Assembly: GCA_016788585.1 (NCBI GenBank) | Contig: JAEURP010000011.1 | Location: 62,001 to 126,000 of the forward strand | Length of the DNA stretch: 64,000 nt | Direction: 5' to 3' | DNA from: Chthonomonas sp. | Lineage (GTDB): Bacteria; Armatimonadota; Fimbriimonadia; Fimbriimonadales; Fimbriimonadaceae | In this document: piece after piece, positions 7,925 to 16,239 of the stretch | How the letters are laid out: every line of letters starts with the position of its first letter | Position numbering within the stretch: the stretch's first letter is position 1 | Notes under the pieces: model-generated | The model's input: only the letters and a program-made list of their open reading frames with translations | What the model was told of the DNA's origin: nothing | Databases searched by the model: none | Position numbers and translations under genes: made by a program

Positions 7925-8517
7925 GTTCCAAGGGGTTGAATTAGCGGTTCGATTTGCAGGAATGCACTGACCACTTCAGGATCAAATTGCTTGCCTGCCT
8001 CATCCATCAGTACCTGGGTGGCGAGATCAGAGCCAAGAGGTTCTTTATAGCTCGAGCCAAAGGCGAGGTGGTCGAAAGTTTCAGCGACGCCGATGATCCG
8101 CGCGCCAAGGGGAATACATTCTTCTTTGAGCCCATCCGGGTAACCCGCGCCATCCCAGCGTTCGTGGTGATGGCGGATCATTGGGACGACATCATCGAGC
8201 CAAGGAAGATCAGACAGAACGGTCTCGCACATCGCGGCGTGCATTCTCAGGGCAGCGAAGTCATCATCGGTCAGCTCGCCGAGTTTGCAAAGCAGAGTGG
8301 AGTCAATCGCGATCTTGCCAACGTCGTGCAGAACTGCGCCGCGCCTCAACTTTAGGAGATCACTTTCGCTCAATCCCATTTTCTCGCCAGTGGCGACGGC
8401 GTAGGTGGCGACACGCTCGGCATGGTCAGCTTCTCCGGGGCCATGAAGGTCAAGCGCGCGCACCAACGACCGAATGGTGTCGTTTTGCGAAGCTAGCAAC
8501 AGGGGCTCGACTTCCAT
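7921..8517 (-). CDS. HD-GYP domain protein (probable cyclic-di-GMP phosphodiesterase)
   Basis: 198 residues, essentially a bare HD-GYP domain. Metal-ligand and signature motifs are present: HAERVATYA (about 32-40), LHDVGKIAID (about 63-72), HAAMCETVL, RHHHERWDGAGYPDGLKEECIPLGARII (the GYP signature). Family members hydrolyse cyclic-di-GMP or act as nucleotide-signal sensors. There is no receiver or membrane segment, so it is probably cytosolic. It is the first gene of an HD-GYP - kdsB - mrp unit; the link with LPS sugar synthesis may be only positional. Confidence 0.88.
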   Translation of the reverse strand: MEVEPLLLASQNDTIRSLVRALDLHGPGEADHAERVATYAVATGEKMGLSESDLLKLRRGAVLHDVGKIAIDSTLLCKLGELTDDDFAALRMHAAMCETVLSDLPWLDDVVPMIRHHHERWDGAGYPDGLKEECIPLGARIIGVAETFDHLAFGSSYKEPLGSDLATQVLMDEAGKQFDPEVVSAFLQIEPLIQPLGT

Positions 8518-8530
8518 CGCCCTTATTGTA

Positions 8531-8579
8531 CTACCGGCTTCCCAGCCGGTAGGGGCGCGTCACCGCCGGGTAGGCGGTG
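8531..8579. repeat. pair of palindromic hairpins, REP-like
   Basis: Two perfect palindromic units lie side by side between glmM and the HD-GYP gene: CTACCGGC-TTCCCA-GCCGGTAG (8531-8552) and CACCGCC-GGGTA-GGCGGTG (8561-8579). They occupy almost the whole 62 bp gap. Neither is followed by a U-run. They may be REP-type palindromes or factor-independent stops for glmM. Confidence 0.5.
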
Positions 8580-9950
8580 TTACTCTCCAAGCGAATATGT
8601 CAAGTCGGTTCGTGAGTAGACATCGCCACCCAACTCGCTAATAAGTGTCTTAACCACATGGTCAACTGCGCTATCACGGGTTTCAACATTAGGATGCTCT
8701 CCCATCACACGGAGGATGGGTTGAGTGCCGCTGGCTCGAACATTTAGTCGCCCGCTTGCCAATAACGATTCTGATGCTGAGATCGCCGACTGAATGGCTG
8801 CATTCTCTTGCCAACCGTCCTTGTTAGAGACCTTAACATTGACCAAGAGCTGCGGATAATTCTCAAACTCGTCGTAGAACGAAGCAAGGTCGCGCCCTTC
8901 GCGCTTGAGAACACGGCAAAGTTCAAGAGCCGTCACCAAACCATCGCCCGTTGGCCCCCATTTCGGGAAGATAATGTGACCGGATTGCTCTCCCCCAACT
9001 GGGGCACTATGTTCGTCGATCTTTGCCGAAACGTATTTGTCACCGACATCCGCACGCACGAGTTGGATTCCTTGTGAGCCTAAATACGCTTCAAATCCGC
9101 CATTACTCATGACGGTCCCGACAATCACTGGTGGATCAAATTCACCATGCTTACGCCAATGCGCCGCCCAGATCGCCATTGTTCGATCGCCATTCACGAG
9201 GCGGCCCTGGTTATCACTGAATACAGCCCGATCAGCGTCGCCGTCATAGGCAATTCCAATGTCGGCCCCAACCCTTCTTGTAAGTTCTTGAATCGTTGCC
9301 GGATGAGTCGCACCGCAGTGAAGGTTAATGTTTAGCCCATCAGGAGTGTTGCCAACAGCAAATACTTTGGCTCCAAGCCGTTCAAGCACACGAGTTCCTA
9401 GTTCGAAGCCAGCTCCGTGTGAGGCATCGACAGCTACCTTGAGGCCGTCGAAGCCCTCTGGAACTATCGTTAACAGCCATTCTAAGTAACGATCAACTTC
9501 CGATTTATCAAGGTTAATTGTCCCTATTTCGGCTCTCGTCGGCCGTTCATCGTCAATCGAAAACAGCTCGACGATTCGCTTCTCGTCGGCATCAGCTACC
9601 TTTTTGCCCGAATGGGCAAAGAGCTTTATCCCATTGTCCTCGGCGGGGTTGTGGCTTGCCGAGATGACGGCGCCTAAACCAAAGTTGGCAGTTCGTGTGA
9701 TGTAGCTGATTCCACCCGTCGGAACAACGCCGAGATCGTCAACATCGAGTCCAGCACTTGTGAATCCTGCCGCTAGTGCCGCTCCCAGCATCGAGCCACT
9801 TCGTCGCGTATCCATGCCCATGGCAACCCTAGGTGTAATGCCAGTTTCTTTGGCCATTCGGCCAGCGGCATAACCAATGGCTAGAGCATCTTCGGGCCGC
9901 AAAGCTTTGTTCGCAACGCCGCGAACACCATCCGTTCCAAATTTGATCAT
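8580..9950 (-). CDS. glmM: phosphoglucosamine mutase GlmM
   Basis: 456 residues. GlmM converts glucosamine-6-phosphate to glucosamine-1-phosphate on the way to UDP-GlcNAc for peptidoglycan and LPS. The N-terminal FGTDGVRGVAN, the phosphoserine loop ISASHNPAEDNGIK (Ser99), the metal loop DGDADRAVF and the sugar-binding GGEQSGHIIF segment are all present, and the C-terminal RASGTQPILRVMGE phosphate-binding loop is complete. The start overlaps the grpE stop by 4 bp. Confidence 0.96.
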   Translation of the reverse strand: MIKFGTDGVRGVANKALRPEDALAIGYAAGRMAKETGITPRVAMGMDTRRSGSMLGAALAAGFTSAGLDVDDLGVVPTGGISYITRTANFGLGAVISASHNPAEDNGIKLFAHSGKKVADADEKRIVELFSIDDERPTRAEIGTINLDKSEVDRYLEWLLTIVPEGFDGLKVAVDASHGAGFELGTRVLERLGAKVFAVGNTPDGLNINLHCGATHPATIQELTRRVGADIGIAYDGDADRAVFSDNQGRLVNGDRTMAIWAAHWRKHGEFDPPVIVGTVMSNGGFEAYLGSQGIQLVRADVGDKYVSAKIDEHSAPVGGEQSGHIIFPKWGPTGDGLVTALELCRVLKREGRDLASFYDEFENYPQLLVNVKVSNKDGWQENAAIQSAISASESLLASGRLNVRASGTQPILRVMGEHPNVETRDSAVDHVVKTLISELGGDVYSRTDLTYSLGE

Positions 9951-10501
9951 TGACTCTGCGAAACCTTGACGCGGGCTGGGCGAATGACGCGGTCATGTAG
10001 CCGATAGCCAGGAGATAGCACTTCAATGACCGTGTTCGGCTCGACATCGTCAGACGCCACAGTCTCAACGGCTTCATGCAAGTGAGGATCGAAGTGTTCG
10101 CCAATCGAGACGATGCGCTGAACATTAGCCGACTCCAGCGCCGAACGGAACTGCTTCTCAATCATCGTCACGCCTTGCATGATCGAATCGGCATCAGCAC
10201 CGGCGGCGAGGGCCAGAATCGTCCGTTCGAAGTTATCAAGCACAGGTAACAGCGTCTCGGCGAGGTCCTGCGAACCGTACTTGCGGGCCTCCTCCTTATC
10301 CGCCAAAGCGCGGCGGCGGAAGGTCTGAAGATCAGCTACTGAGCGAAGAAGTTGGTCGCGAAGTTGGTCACGCTCGTCCGTCAATGCCCGTATGATTTGG
10401 TCACGATCATCAGTGGGCAGTTCGTCTTCCTCTTCCAGCTCGGCGAGAGTCTCAAACTCCTCGTCTTCGTGATTCAATTGTGGCTCTTCTGAGTTCAACA
10501 T
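9947..10501 (-). CDS. grpE: nucleotide exchange factor GrpE
   Basis: 184 residues from the ATG at 10501; an upstream start would add a stretch unlike the family. GrpE releases ADP from DnaK. Visible are an acidic disordered N-terminus (EEEDELPTDD), the long coiled coil with the YKRRALADKE-like motif (FRRRALADKEEARKYGSQDLAETLLPVLDNFER), and the C-terminal beta part with GEHFDPHLHEAV and SPGYRLHDRVIRPARVKVSQ. No dnaK or dnaJ neighbour is seen; it pairs with glmM instead. Confidence 0.95.
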   Translation of the reverse strand: MLNSEEPQLNHEDEEFETLAELEEEDELPTDDRDQIIRALTDERDQLRDQLLRSVADLQTFRRRALADKEEARKYGSQDLAETLLPVLDNFERTILALAAGADADSIMQGVTMIEKQFRSALESANVQRIVSIGEHFDPHLHEAVETVASDDVEPNTVIEVLSPGYRLHDRVIRPARVKVSQSQ

Positions 10502-10582
10502 AAGTAAGAAAATGGTGACTTGATTGTACCTTTCGAGATCAGTTTCACCAGGACTTCTGCAATCTGGAGATTGCATGGCTAA

Positions 10583-10604
10583 AGCGGCATCAAGAGATGC
10601 CGCT
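10583..10604. repeat. palindromic hairpin between der and grpE
   Basis: AGCGGCATC-AAGA-GATGCCGCT forms a perfect 9 bp stem with a tetraloop, centred in the short gap between grpE and der. No U-run follows on either strand. Similar in style to the paired palindromes at 8531-8579. Confidence 0.5.
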
Positions 10605-10612
10605 CTCCAAAG

Positions 10613-11968
10613 TTAGTTGTCTTCCTGATCCTTATGGCTGCTTCTCGCGATCACTCGGATCGGCGTGCCTGGCAGTGGGTAGACCTTTCGAATCTGATTC
10701 TCCAGATACCGCTTATAGCTAAAGTGCATCAGATCCGGATCATTGCAGAATAGCAAGAAGGTGGGCGGACGGACGCTCACCTGAGTCGCGTAATAGATCT
10801 TAAGAATACGGCCCTTACTCGTATACGGCCGAGAAAACGCCGCTTCCTGAATCAACTTGTTCAGCGCGCCGGTTCCGATTCTAAAGCTCCACTGTTCAAC
10901 GGCATTTCGTGCAGCATCCAAAATCGGCTCTAGACCTGCCCCTTCCTGAGCCGATGTAAATGCAATCTGCGCGTACTTGATTTCTGGCTGCTCGTCTCGA
11001 ATCACTTTCTCAAGTGCCTTCTTCTCGTCGCTCTTTTGGCGGGGCTTGCCGTTGGGCGGCTCCACCAAGTCCCACTTGTTAACCGCGATCACCATCGCGC
11101 GGCCCATGTCGTGGCTGATTTTGCTCACGCGCTTATCCTGGTCGGTCAGACCTTCGTTGCCAGCGATCACAAGAAGCGAACAATCCGCCCTCTCTACCGC
11201 CCGCGTACTGCGAAGAGCCATGTAATACTCAACCGTGCCTTGAATCTTGCCGCGGCGACGGATACCCGCCGTGTCGATGAGCCGGAACGTCTCCCCTTTG
11301 TACTCAAGAACAGTGTCAATCGCATCGCGCGTTGTGCCCGGAATGTTGCTAACAATCGAGCGCGTCTCGCCCATGAAGGCGTTGACCATGCTGCTCTTGC
11401 CTACATTCGGGCGACCAATAATTGCGAGCTTGATCTCCTCGGGCGCCTCCTCAAGGTCCTCGACCTTCGGCAGGTGCGAAGCCATTTCGTCCATCATGTC
11501 CGCGACGCCGGCGCCATTCAGGCCACTAACAGCATAGACCTCGCCAAGCCCCAACTCATAGAACTCATTTGCCTGTACAGCGCGGTCCTTGTTATCGGCC
11601 TTGTTCGCCACGATCAGCACGGGCACCTTGATGCCGCGCAAGCGGTCCGCAAGGTCGTGGTCTCCCATGCTGAGCCCCTGAACGCAGTCCACCAAAAAGA
11701 TGACGACGGTCGCTTCCTGCAAAGCAATCTCTGCCTGAAGGCGAATCTGTTCGACTAGCGGATCGTCGTCGCCAAAGAGAATTCCGCCCGTATCTACGAG
11801 GAGAAACTTCTTGCCTCGCCAGTTGCAGTCCGCATACAAACGGTCGCGAGTAATGCCGGGAGAGTCCTCGACCACCGCCACCCGCTTCCCAATCATACGG
11901 TTAAAAAGGGTACTTTTGCCGACATTCGGCCTTCCCACGACGACAACGGTTGGCAATTTCAGTCCCAT
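10613..11968 (-). CDS. der: ribosome biogenesis GTPase Der (EngA)
   Basis: 451 residues from the ATG at 11968 (MGLKLPTVVVVGRPNVGKS); in-frame upstream starts would overlap tgt. Der has two GTPase domains and acts in 50S subunit maturation. Both domains show G1 (GRPNVGKST, GRPNVGKSS), G3 (DTGG, DTAG) and G4 (NKAD, NKWD), followed by the C-terminal KH-like domain (TKGRILKIYYATQVSVRPPTFLLF). It is divergent from tgt with 22 bp between starts, leaving little room for two separate promoters. Confidence 0.96.
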   Translation of the reverse strand: MGLKLPTVVVVGRPNVGKSTLFNRMIGKRVAVVEDSPGITRDRLYADCNWRGKKFLLVDTGGILFGDDDPLVEQIRLQAEIALQEATVVIFLVDCVQGLSMGDHDLADRLRGIKVPVLIVANKADNKDRAVQANEFYELGLGEVYAVSGLNGAGVADMMDEMASHLPKVEDLEEAPEEIKLAIIGRPNVGKSSMVNAFMGETRSIVSNIPGTTRDAIDTVLEYKGETFRLIDTAGIRRRGKIQGTVEYYMALRSTRAVERADCSLLVIAGNEGLTDQDKRVSKISHDMGRAMVIAVNKWDLVEPPNGKPRQKSDEKKALEKVIRDEQPEIKYAQIAFTSAQEGAGLEPILDAARNAVEQWSFRIGTGALNKLIQEAAFSRPYTSKGRILKIYYATQVSVRPPTFLLFCNDPDLMHFSYKRYLENQIRKVYPLPGTPIRVIARSSHKDQEDN

Positions 11969-11990
11969 GGGCAACGTTAAGGATACCGCC

Positions 11991-13082
11991 ATGCGCTTCG
12001 AACTCCTCGCCACATGCCCTATCACCGGCGCGCGAAGGGGCCGCCTTCACACGGCGAATGGCGTCGTCGAAACCCCGGCATTCATGCCTGTCGGTACCCA
12101 AGGCACCGTCAAAACCGTTTCTAGCGAAGACCTCGAAGCCATGGGTTATCAGCAGGTCCTGGCCAATACGTATCATTTGGCCCTAAGGCCCGGTTCTGCA
12201 CTCCTCGAGCGCATGGGCGGCCTGCACAAGTTCATGGGCTGGCGCGGCAGTATTCTCACGGATTCTGGGGGATATCAGGTCATGTCGCTCAGCAAAACGC
12301 GCAAGATCGACGATGAAGGCGTCACCTTTAAGAGCCATTTTGACGGTCGTGAATTGTTTTTGTCACCAGAAAAGTCCATCCAGATTCAAGGCGAGCTTGG
12401 CGTGGACATCAGCATGTGCCTCGACGAGTGCCCTCCCTACCCGTGCTCTCGCGAAGAGGCTGCTCGCGCCATGCAAAGAACCCACCTTTGGGCACCGCGC
12501 AACCTCTCGGCCGCCCGAGAGGGGCAAAACCTCTTCGGTATCGTCCAAGGCGGCGTCCACGAAGACCTCCGAAAGGAAAGCGCTGAGTTCATGTCTTCCC
12601 TGCCCTTCGCCAGCATGGCCATTGGCGGGGTCAGCGTGGGCGAGCCCACCGAGATGCAGTATCCGGTCGTTAAGTACACCGCTCCGCTCTTGCCGAAGGA
12701 CAAAGCTCGCTACCTCATGGGCGTTGGACACCCGTCCGATATCCTGCACGCCGTCTCTTGCGGCGTGGACCTCTTCGATTGCGTCCTCCCCACGCGCATG
12801 GCCCGCCACAACACTCTTTACACGCTCAACGGCAGAGCCAATATCACGAACAAGAAGTGGGAAGAACACAATGGCCCCGTAGACGAGAATTCGCTCTTCC
12901 CACCCCTCGAAAGGTACAGCGCCGCTTACTTGCGCCACCTCATGCGCGCCAAAGAACCCCTCGGCGCACGCCTCATGAGCCTCCACAACCTCTGGTTCTA
13001 TGCGCGGCTCATGAGCGAGATTCGAATTGCCATCGAACAAGGTTCATGGAACGATTTGATAGCCCGCTATCGCAACGCGTAA
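11991..13082 (+). CDS. tgt: queuine tRNA-ribosyltransferase (Tgt) lacking zinc cysteines
   Basis: 363 residues from the ATG at 11991. Tgt exchanges guanine-34 of GUN-anticodon tRNAs for preQ1. Catalytic parts are intact: the LTDSGGYQ loop (Asp about 90), GIVQGG, and the nucleophile segment FDCVLPTRMARH (Asp about 263). The structural zinc site is not: the family's C-x-C-x2-C-x25-H reads Ser301-x-Phe303-x2-Leu306-x25-His332, so the three cysteines are replaced while the spacing and the His remain, and the following YSAAYLRHLMRAKEPLG helix is normal. The product may fold without zinc or have altered activity. No other queuosine gene is in the window. Confidence 0.93.
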   Translation: MRFELLATCPITGARRGRLHTANGVVETPAFMPVGTQGTVKTVSSEDLEAMGYQQVLANTYHLALRPGSALLERMGGLHKFMGWRGSILTDSGGYQVMSLSKTRKIDDEGVTFKSHFDGRELFLSPEKSIQIQGELGVDISMCLDECPPYPCSREEAARAMQRTHLWAPRNLSAAREGQNLFGIVQGGVHEDLRKESAEFMSSLPFASMAIGGVSVGEPTEMQYPVVKYTAPLLPKDKARYLMGVGHPSDILHAVSCGVDLFDCVLPTRMARHNTLYTLNGRANITNKKWEEHNGPVDENSLFPPLERYSAAYLRHLMRAKEPLGARLMSLHNLWFYARLMSEIRIAIEQGSWNDLIARYRNA

Positions 13083-13105
13083 GAATATCCTCCTATTGCT
13101 AACAG

Positions 13106-13122
13106 TACACAGCATATGTGTA
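13106..13122. promoter_or_regulatory. candidate operator upstream of recQ
   Basis: A perfect inverted repeat TACACA-N5-TGTGTA lies 14 bp upstream of the recQ start in the 53 bp tgt-recQ gap. Its symmetry and position suit a dimeric repressor, possibly a damage-response regulator, but it does not match the E. coli or Bacillus LexA box. Confidence 0.35.
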
Positions 13123-13135
13123 AACTAGTTGACAA

Positions 13136-15331
13136 ATGGCTACCTGCATTGCTATCGACGAGATTCTGAAGCAAACTTGGGGTTACGGCTCGTTTCGGCC
13201 TTTGCAACAAGAGGCGGTAGAGGCGGCTCTCGCGGGTCAAGATGCCCTCGTTGTGATGCCCACCGGAAGCGGGAAAAGCCTTTGTTTCCAAATTCCGCCG
13301 CTCGTTGATGGTGGCTTGACAGTCGTCATTTCGCCCCTCATTTCCCTCATGGCGGATCAGGTGCACAGTCTTCACACAGTCGGCTACCCGGCTGGCGCAC
13401 TAAATAGCGCCATGGATGCCATAGAGAGCAGTGAAATCGAAGCCAAACTTCTCTCCGGAGAGTTGAAGCTCCTCTATGTCAGCCCGGAGCGCATGGCAAT
13501 GAATTCGTTCCGTGCGCTTTTGCGGCAAGCACACCAGGGTAAGGGCGTTGCGCGCTTTGCAATTGACGAAGCTCACTGTATCTCCGAATGGGGGCACGAT
13601 TTCCGCCCCGAGTACCGAATCCTCAGTACGTTGCGCGACGACTTCCCCACTGCGCCAATCCATGCGCTCACGGCAACCGCAACCGTTCAAGTGCGCGAGG
13701 ACATCATTCGGCAGCTCGGTCTGCGCGAACCGCAAGTTTTGGTCGGATCCTTTGACCGCCCCAACCTCACTTTTCGCGTGGTGCCGCGAGATCGAACGTA
13801 CTCTCAGGTCGCTGAGATCATCCGCAAGTACCCCGACGATGCCGCCATCGTGTATTGCCTCAGCCGCAAGGACACCGAATCCGTCGCCGCTGCGCTTGAT
13901 CATCAAGGCATCAAGGCGGTCGCGTATCACGCCGGCATCGATACCGCCGAGCGCGGGCGAATAAGCAAGGATTTCGCCCAGGAGCGCGTGAATGTCGTGG
14001 TCGCCACGATCGCGTTCGGCATGGGGATCGACCGCTCCAATGTTCGCTGCGTCATCCACACATGTCTGCTAAAAAGTGTCGAGGCGTATCAGCAGGAGAC
14101 TGGGCGCGCGGGACGTGACGGTCTCGATTCCGAGTGCGTTCTCCTTTATGGCGGCGGCGACGTCGCTCGAATCGAACGATTATTCGATGGCGGCGACCCG
14201 CACCACCTTGAAATCCAGCGGCGCAACCTCTCTCACATGCGCGCCTTTGCCACCACAGTAGATTGCCGCCACAAACTCCTCGTCGAATACTTCGGGCAAG
14301 GCTACGAAGGAGATCACCCGTGTGGCGCCTGCGACGTTTGTCTGGAGGGCACCGAAGTCGTCGAGGATGGCACTAAGATTGCCCAAAAGATCCTTGCCAC
14401 TATCCGCGAACTCAACCGCCGACACGCCGACTTTGGGTTCGGCGCGAACCATATCACGGCCATTCTTACCGGTGGGCACACCAAAGCCATCGAAAAGCAC
14501 GGGCACCAGGATCTCCCCGGCTATGCTTGCCTCGCTGGAACCGTTCGCGAGCGCATCGCCGCCTGGATTCATCAGCTCGAAGACCAGAAGTTGCTTCGCC
14601 AAAGCGGTGGAATTCGCTCGTATCTCAAGCTTTCGGAACTCGGCAACACGGTCCTCAATTCGCGCGAGGAGATTGTCCTGCGCGATCCCCGTGCGGTCAG
14701 CGACTTGCAGACCAAATCCGATGACTTCAGTGGCATTGATGGCGGCCTCATGGCGAAGCTGCGATCGTTTCGACGCGACCTTGCCAACGAACGCGGCATT
14801 CCGCCGTACGTCCTTTTCGACGACAGCACTTTGCGCCACCTCGCTACCATGCGGCCTGTGACGCAGGAAGCGCTGCTCGCCGTTCCAGGCATGGGCGAGA
14901 AACGAGCAGCCGATTTCGGCGAGCCGCTTATGGACCAAATCGCCGCTTACGCCAGTGCGAACGGGCTTGACACCAATATTGCCCGCTCAAGCCGGCCGCG
15001 CCGACGTGAACGGGCCGCCGCCCGGATCACTCCCTCCGCGATCACGCTCAAAGCTCTCTTCGACCGGCACATTAGCATCGCCGAATGCGCCGCCGAGGTC
15101 GGTCTCGCCGTTAGCACCGTCGGCGGCTACCTCGCCGAGTATCTCGAAAGCCACCCCGACGCAATATGGGCCTATGTAGACAATTCAACTTACGATCAGA
15201 TCATCAATGCCGCCAACGAGAACGCGGGCGACCGCCTAAAGCCAATCTTCGAAGCCCTTTCGGGCGAAGTTTCTTACGAGATTATCAGGATGGTTTTGGC
15301 CCACCGAAAGTCAACTGAAGCCGGTAGCTAA
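13136..15331 (+). CDS. recQ: ATP-dependent DNA helicase RecQ
   Basis: 731 residues. RecQ is a 3'-5' superfamily 2 helicase in recombination and fork repair. Motifs: FRPLQQEAVEA (motif 0), MPTGSGKS (Walker A, Lys47), DEAHCISEWGHDFRPEY, TATAT, then the helicase C part with GMGIDRSNVR and QQETGRAGRDG. Zinc ligands follow (one Cys in DCRHKLLVEYFG, then CGACDVC), the RQC winged helix, an HRDC domain (about 535-610, LAVPGMGEKRAADFG) and a C-terminal helix-turn-helix domain (about 635-690, ISIAECAAEVGLAVSTVGGYLAEYL). An inverted repeat upstream may control it. The stop overlaps the next convergent gene by 4 bp. Confidence 0.96.
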   Translation: MATCIAIDEILKQTWGYGSFRPLQQEAVEAALAGQDALVVMPTGSGKSLCFQIPPLVDGGLTVVISPLISLMADQVHSLHTVGYPAGALNSAMDAIESSEIEAKLLSGELKLLYVSPERMAMNSFRALLRQAHQGKGVARFAIDEAHCISEWGHDFRPEYRILSTLRDDFPTAPIHALTATATVQVREDIIRQLGLREPQVLVGSFDRPNLTFRVVPRDRTYSQVAEIIRKYPDDAAIVYCLSRKDTESVAAALDHQGIKAVAYHAGIDTAERGRISKDFAQERVNVVVATIAFGMGIDRSNVRCVIHTCLLKSVEAYQQETGRAGRDGLDSECVLLYGGGDVARIERLFDGGDPHHLEIQRRNLSHMRAFATTVDCRHKLLVEYFGQGYEGDHPCGACDVCLEGTEVVEDGTKIAQKILATIRELNRRHADFGFGANHITAILTGGHTKAIEKHGHQDLPGYACLAGTVRERIAAWIHQLEDQKLLRQSGGIRSYLKLSELGNTVLNSREEIVLRDPRAVSDLQTKSDDFSGIDGGLMAKLRSFRRDLANERGIPPYVLFDDSTLRHLATMRPVTQEALLAVPGMGEKRAADFGEPLMDQIAAYASANGLDTNIARSSRPRRRERAAARITPSAITLKALFDRHISIAECAAEVGLAVSTVGGYLAEYLESHPDAIWAYVDNSTYDQIINAANENAGDRLKPIFEALSGEVSYEIIRMVLAHRKSTEAGS

Positions 15332-15801
15332 TCGTCTTCCTCCCATACCCTTTCCCACTCTTCCCAATAGTTATCGTCTGCCGCCGTCTTAAGCAGAATC
15401 GCTGCTCGCGGGCGAAGTACTTCCACAAGGTGGGGCCAGTCTGACGGAACTCCAATCGTAATCTCCGGATGCGTCTCGCCCCGGTCAAGATGATCTGCAA
15501 CTGATTGCCACTGCTCGCCGAATGCCTGCATGGCCAACCTGGGGTGACGTCGATTGTCAGCGCTTACAAAGTCTGTGGGACCGTCGCCAACAATGACCCA
15601 AAAACCTACCCAGCCCGGATTCTCAGCCCTCTCAATCGCCCAGATCGAAGCAAACGGAGCCAAATGCCAGGCTGGCCACTCACCGATCTCTCCGTGGGCC
15701 AATTCCTCATGCTCAAGGTACTCGGGAATCCTAGCCCGTTGTTCCATTACCCAAGCTTCTTCAATCTTGGGCTCGTCATATCGGCTCGTATCTCCTGCCA
15801 T
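15328..15801 (-). CDS. DUF4826-like protein
   Basis: 157 residues, no signal peptide, acidic and Trp-rich. The central APFASIWAIE...FWVIVGDGPTDFV and the FGEQWQSVADHL segment resemble the DUF4826 family (usual WVISGDLPTDH motif). The role of that family is unknown. Convergent with recQ (4 bp overlap) and located after the rpsT terminator, so it is separately transcribed. Family recalled from memory, not searched. Confidence 0.75.
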   Translation of the reverse strand: MAGDTSRYDEPKIEEAWVMEQRARIPEYLEHEELAHGEIGEWPAWHLAPFASIWAIERAENPGWVGFWVIVGDGPTDFVSADNRRHPRLAMQAFGEQWQSVADHLDRGETHPEITIGVPSDWPHLVEVLRPRAAILLKTAADDNYWEEWERVWEEDD

Positions 15802-15810
15802 GCCGTATTA

Positions 15811-15840
15811 TAGAAAAGCACACCCAGTTAGGGTGTGCTT
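15811..15840 (-). terminator. intrinsic terminator of rpsT
   Basis: On the minus strand AAGCACACCC-TAACT-GGGTGTGCTT is a perfect 10 bp stem with a 5-base loop, followed by TTCTA. It lies 22 bp after the rpsT stop. Confidence 0.8.
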
Positions 15841-15862
15841 GAACTTTGGCTAAGGGCGAAAA

Positions 15863-16210
15863 CTACTCTGCCTTCTTCTCAGTAGGCTTCTTGGCTGGAG
15901 CCTTTTTCGTAGCCGCAGGCTTCTTTTCAGCGGCTGGCTTAGCCGCCTTCTTTGCCGGTGCCTCAACCGGGCCAACGGCCTTCACCAAGCGAGACTTGCG
16001 TCGGGCGGCTTGGTTCTTGTGGATCACTCCATTCTGAACTGCCTTATCGAGAGCCTTAATGGCCGAAACGACGGCGCTACCGGCAGCTTCGCCTTCCGCG
16101 CTCTTTGCCTTCTTGATATAGGTCTTGATCGCGCTCTTTGTGGCGCGATTCTTCTCCGTCTTCTTCGCGATCCGACGGATGTCTTTCTTGCTTGATCTCA
16201 GATTAGCCAT
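15863..16210 (-). CDS. rpsT: 30S ribosomal protein S20
   Basis: 115 residues. S20 binds 16S rRNA in the small-subunit body. The N-terminal helix (MANLRSSKKDIRRIAKKTEKN), KSAIKTYIKKA and the KNQAARRKSRLVKAV segment are typical. It is longer than the usual 85-90 residues because of a C-terminal low-complexity tail of Ala, Pro and Lys (about 28 residues). A strong terminator follows. The upstream neighbour is the 603-residue protein 29 bp away. Confidence 0.96.
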   Translation of the reverse strand: MANLRSSKKDIRRIAKKTEKNRATKSAIKTYIKKAKSAEGEAAGSAVVSAIKALDKAVQNGVIHKNQAARRKSRLVKAVGPVEAPAKKAAKPAAEKKPAATKKAPAKKPTEKKAE

Positions 16211-16239
16211 GGTTTCGGGGCGTTCTAATGTACCTCAAA

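Noticed and set aside
12363-13040. 225-residue open frame antisense to tgt
   Set aside because: It lies entirely within the tgt frame, which shows complete Tgt motifs; the antisense translation has no coherent domain.
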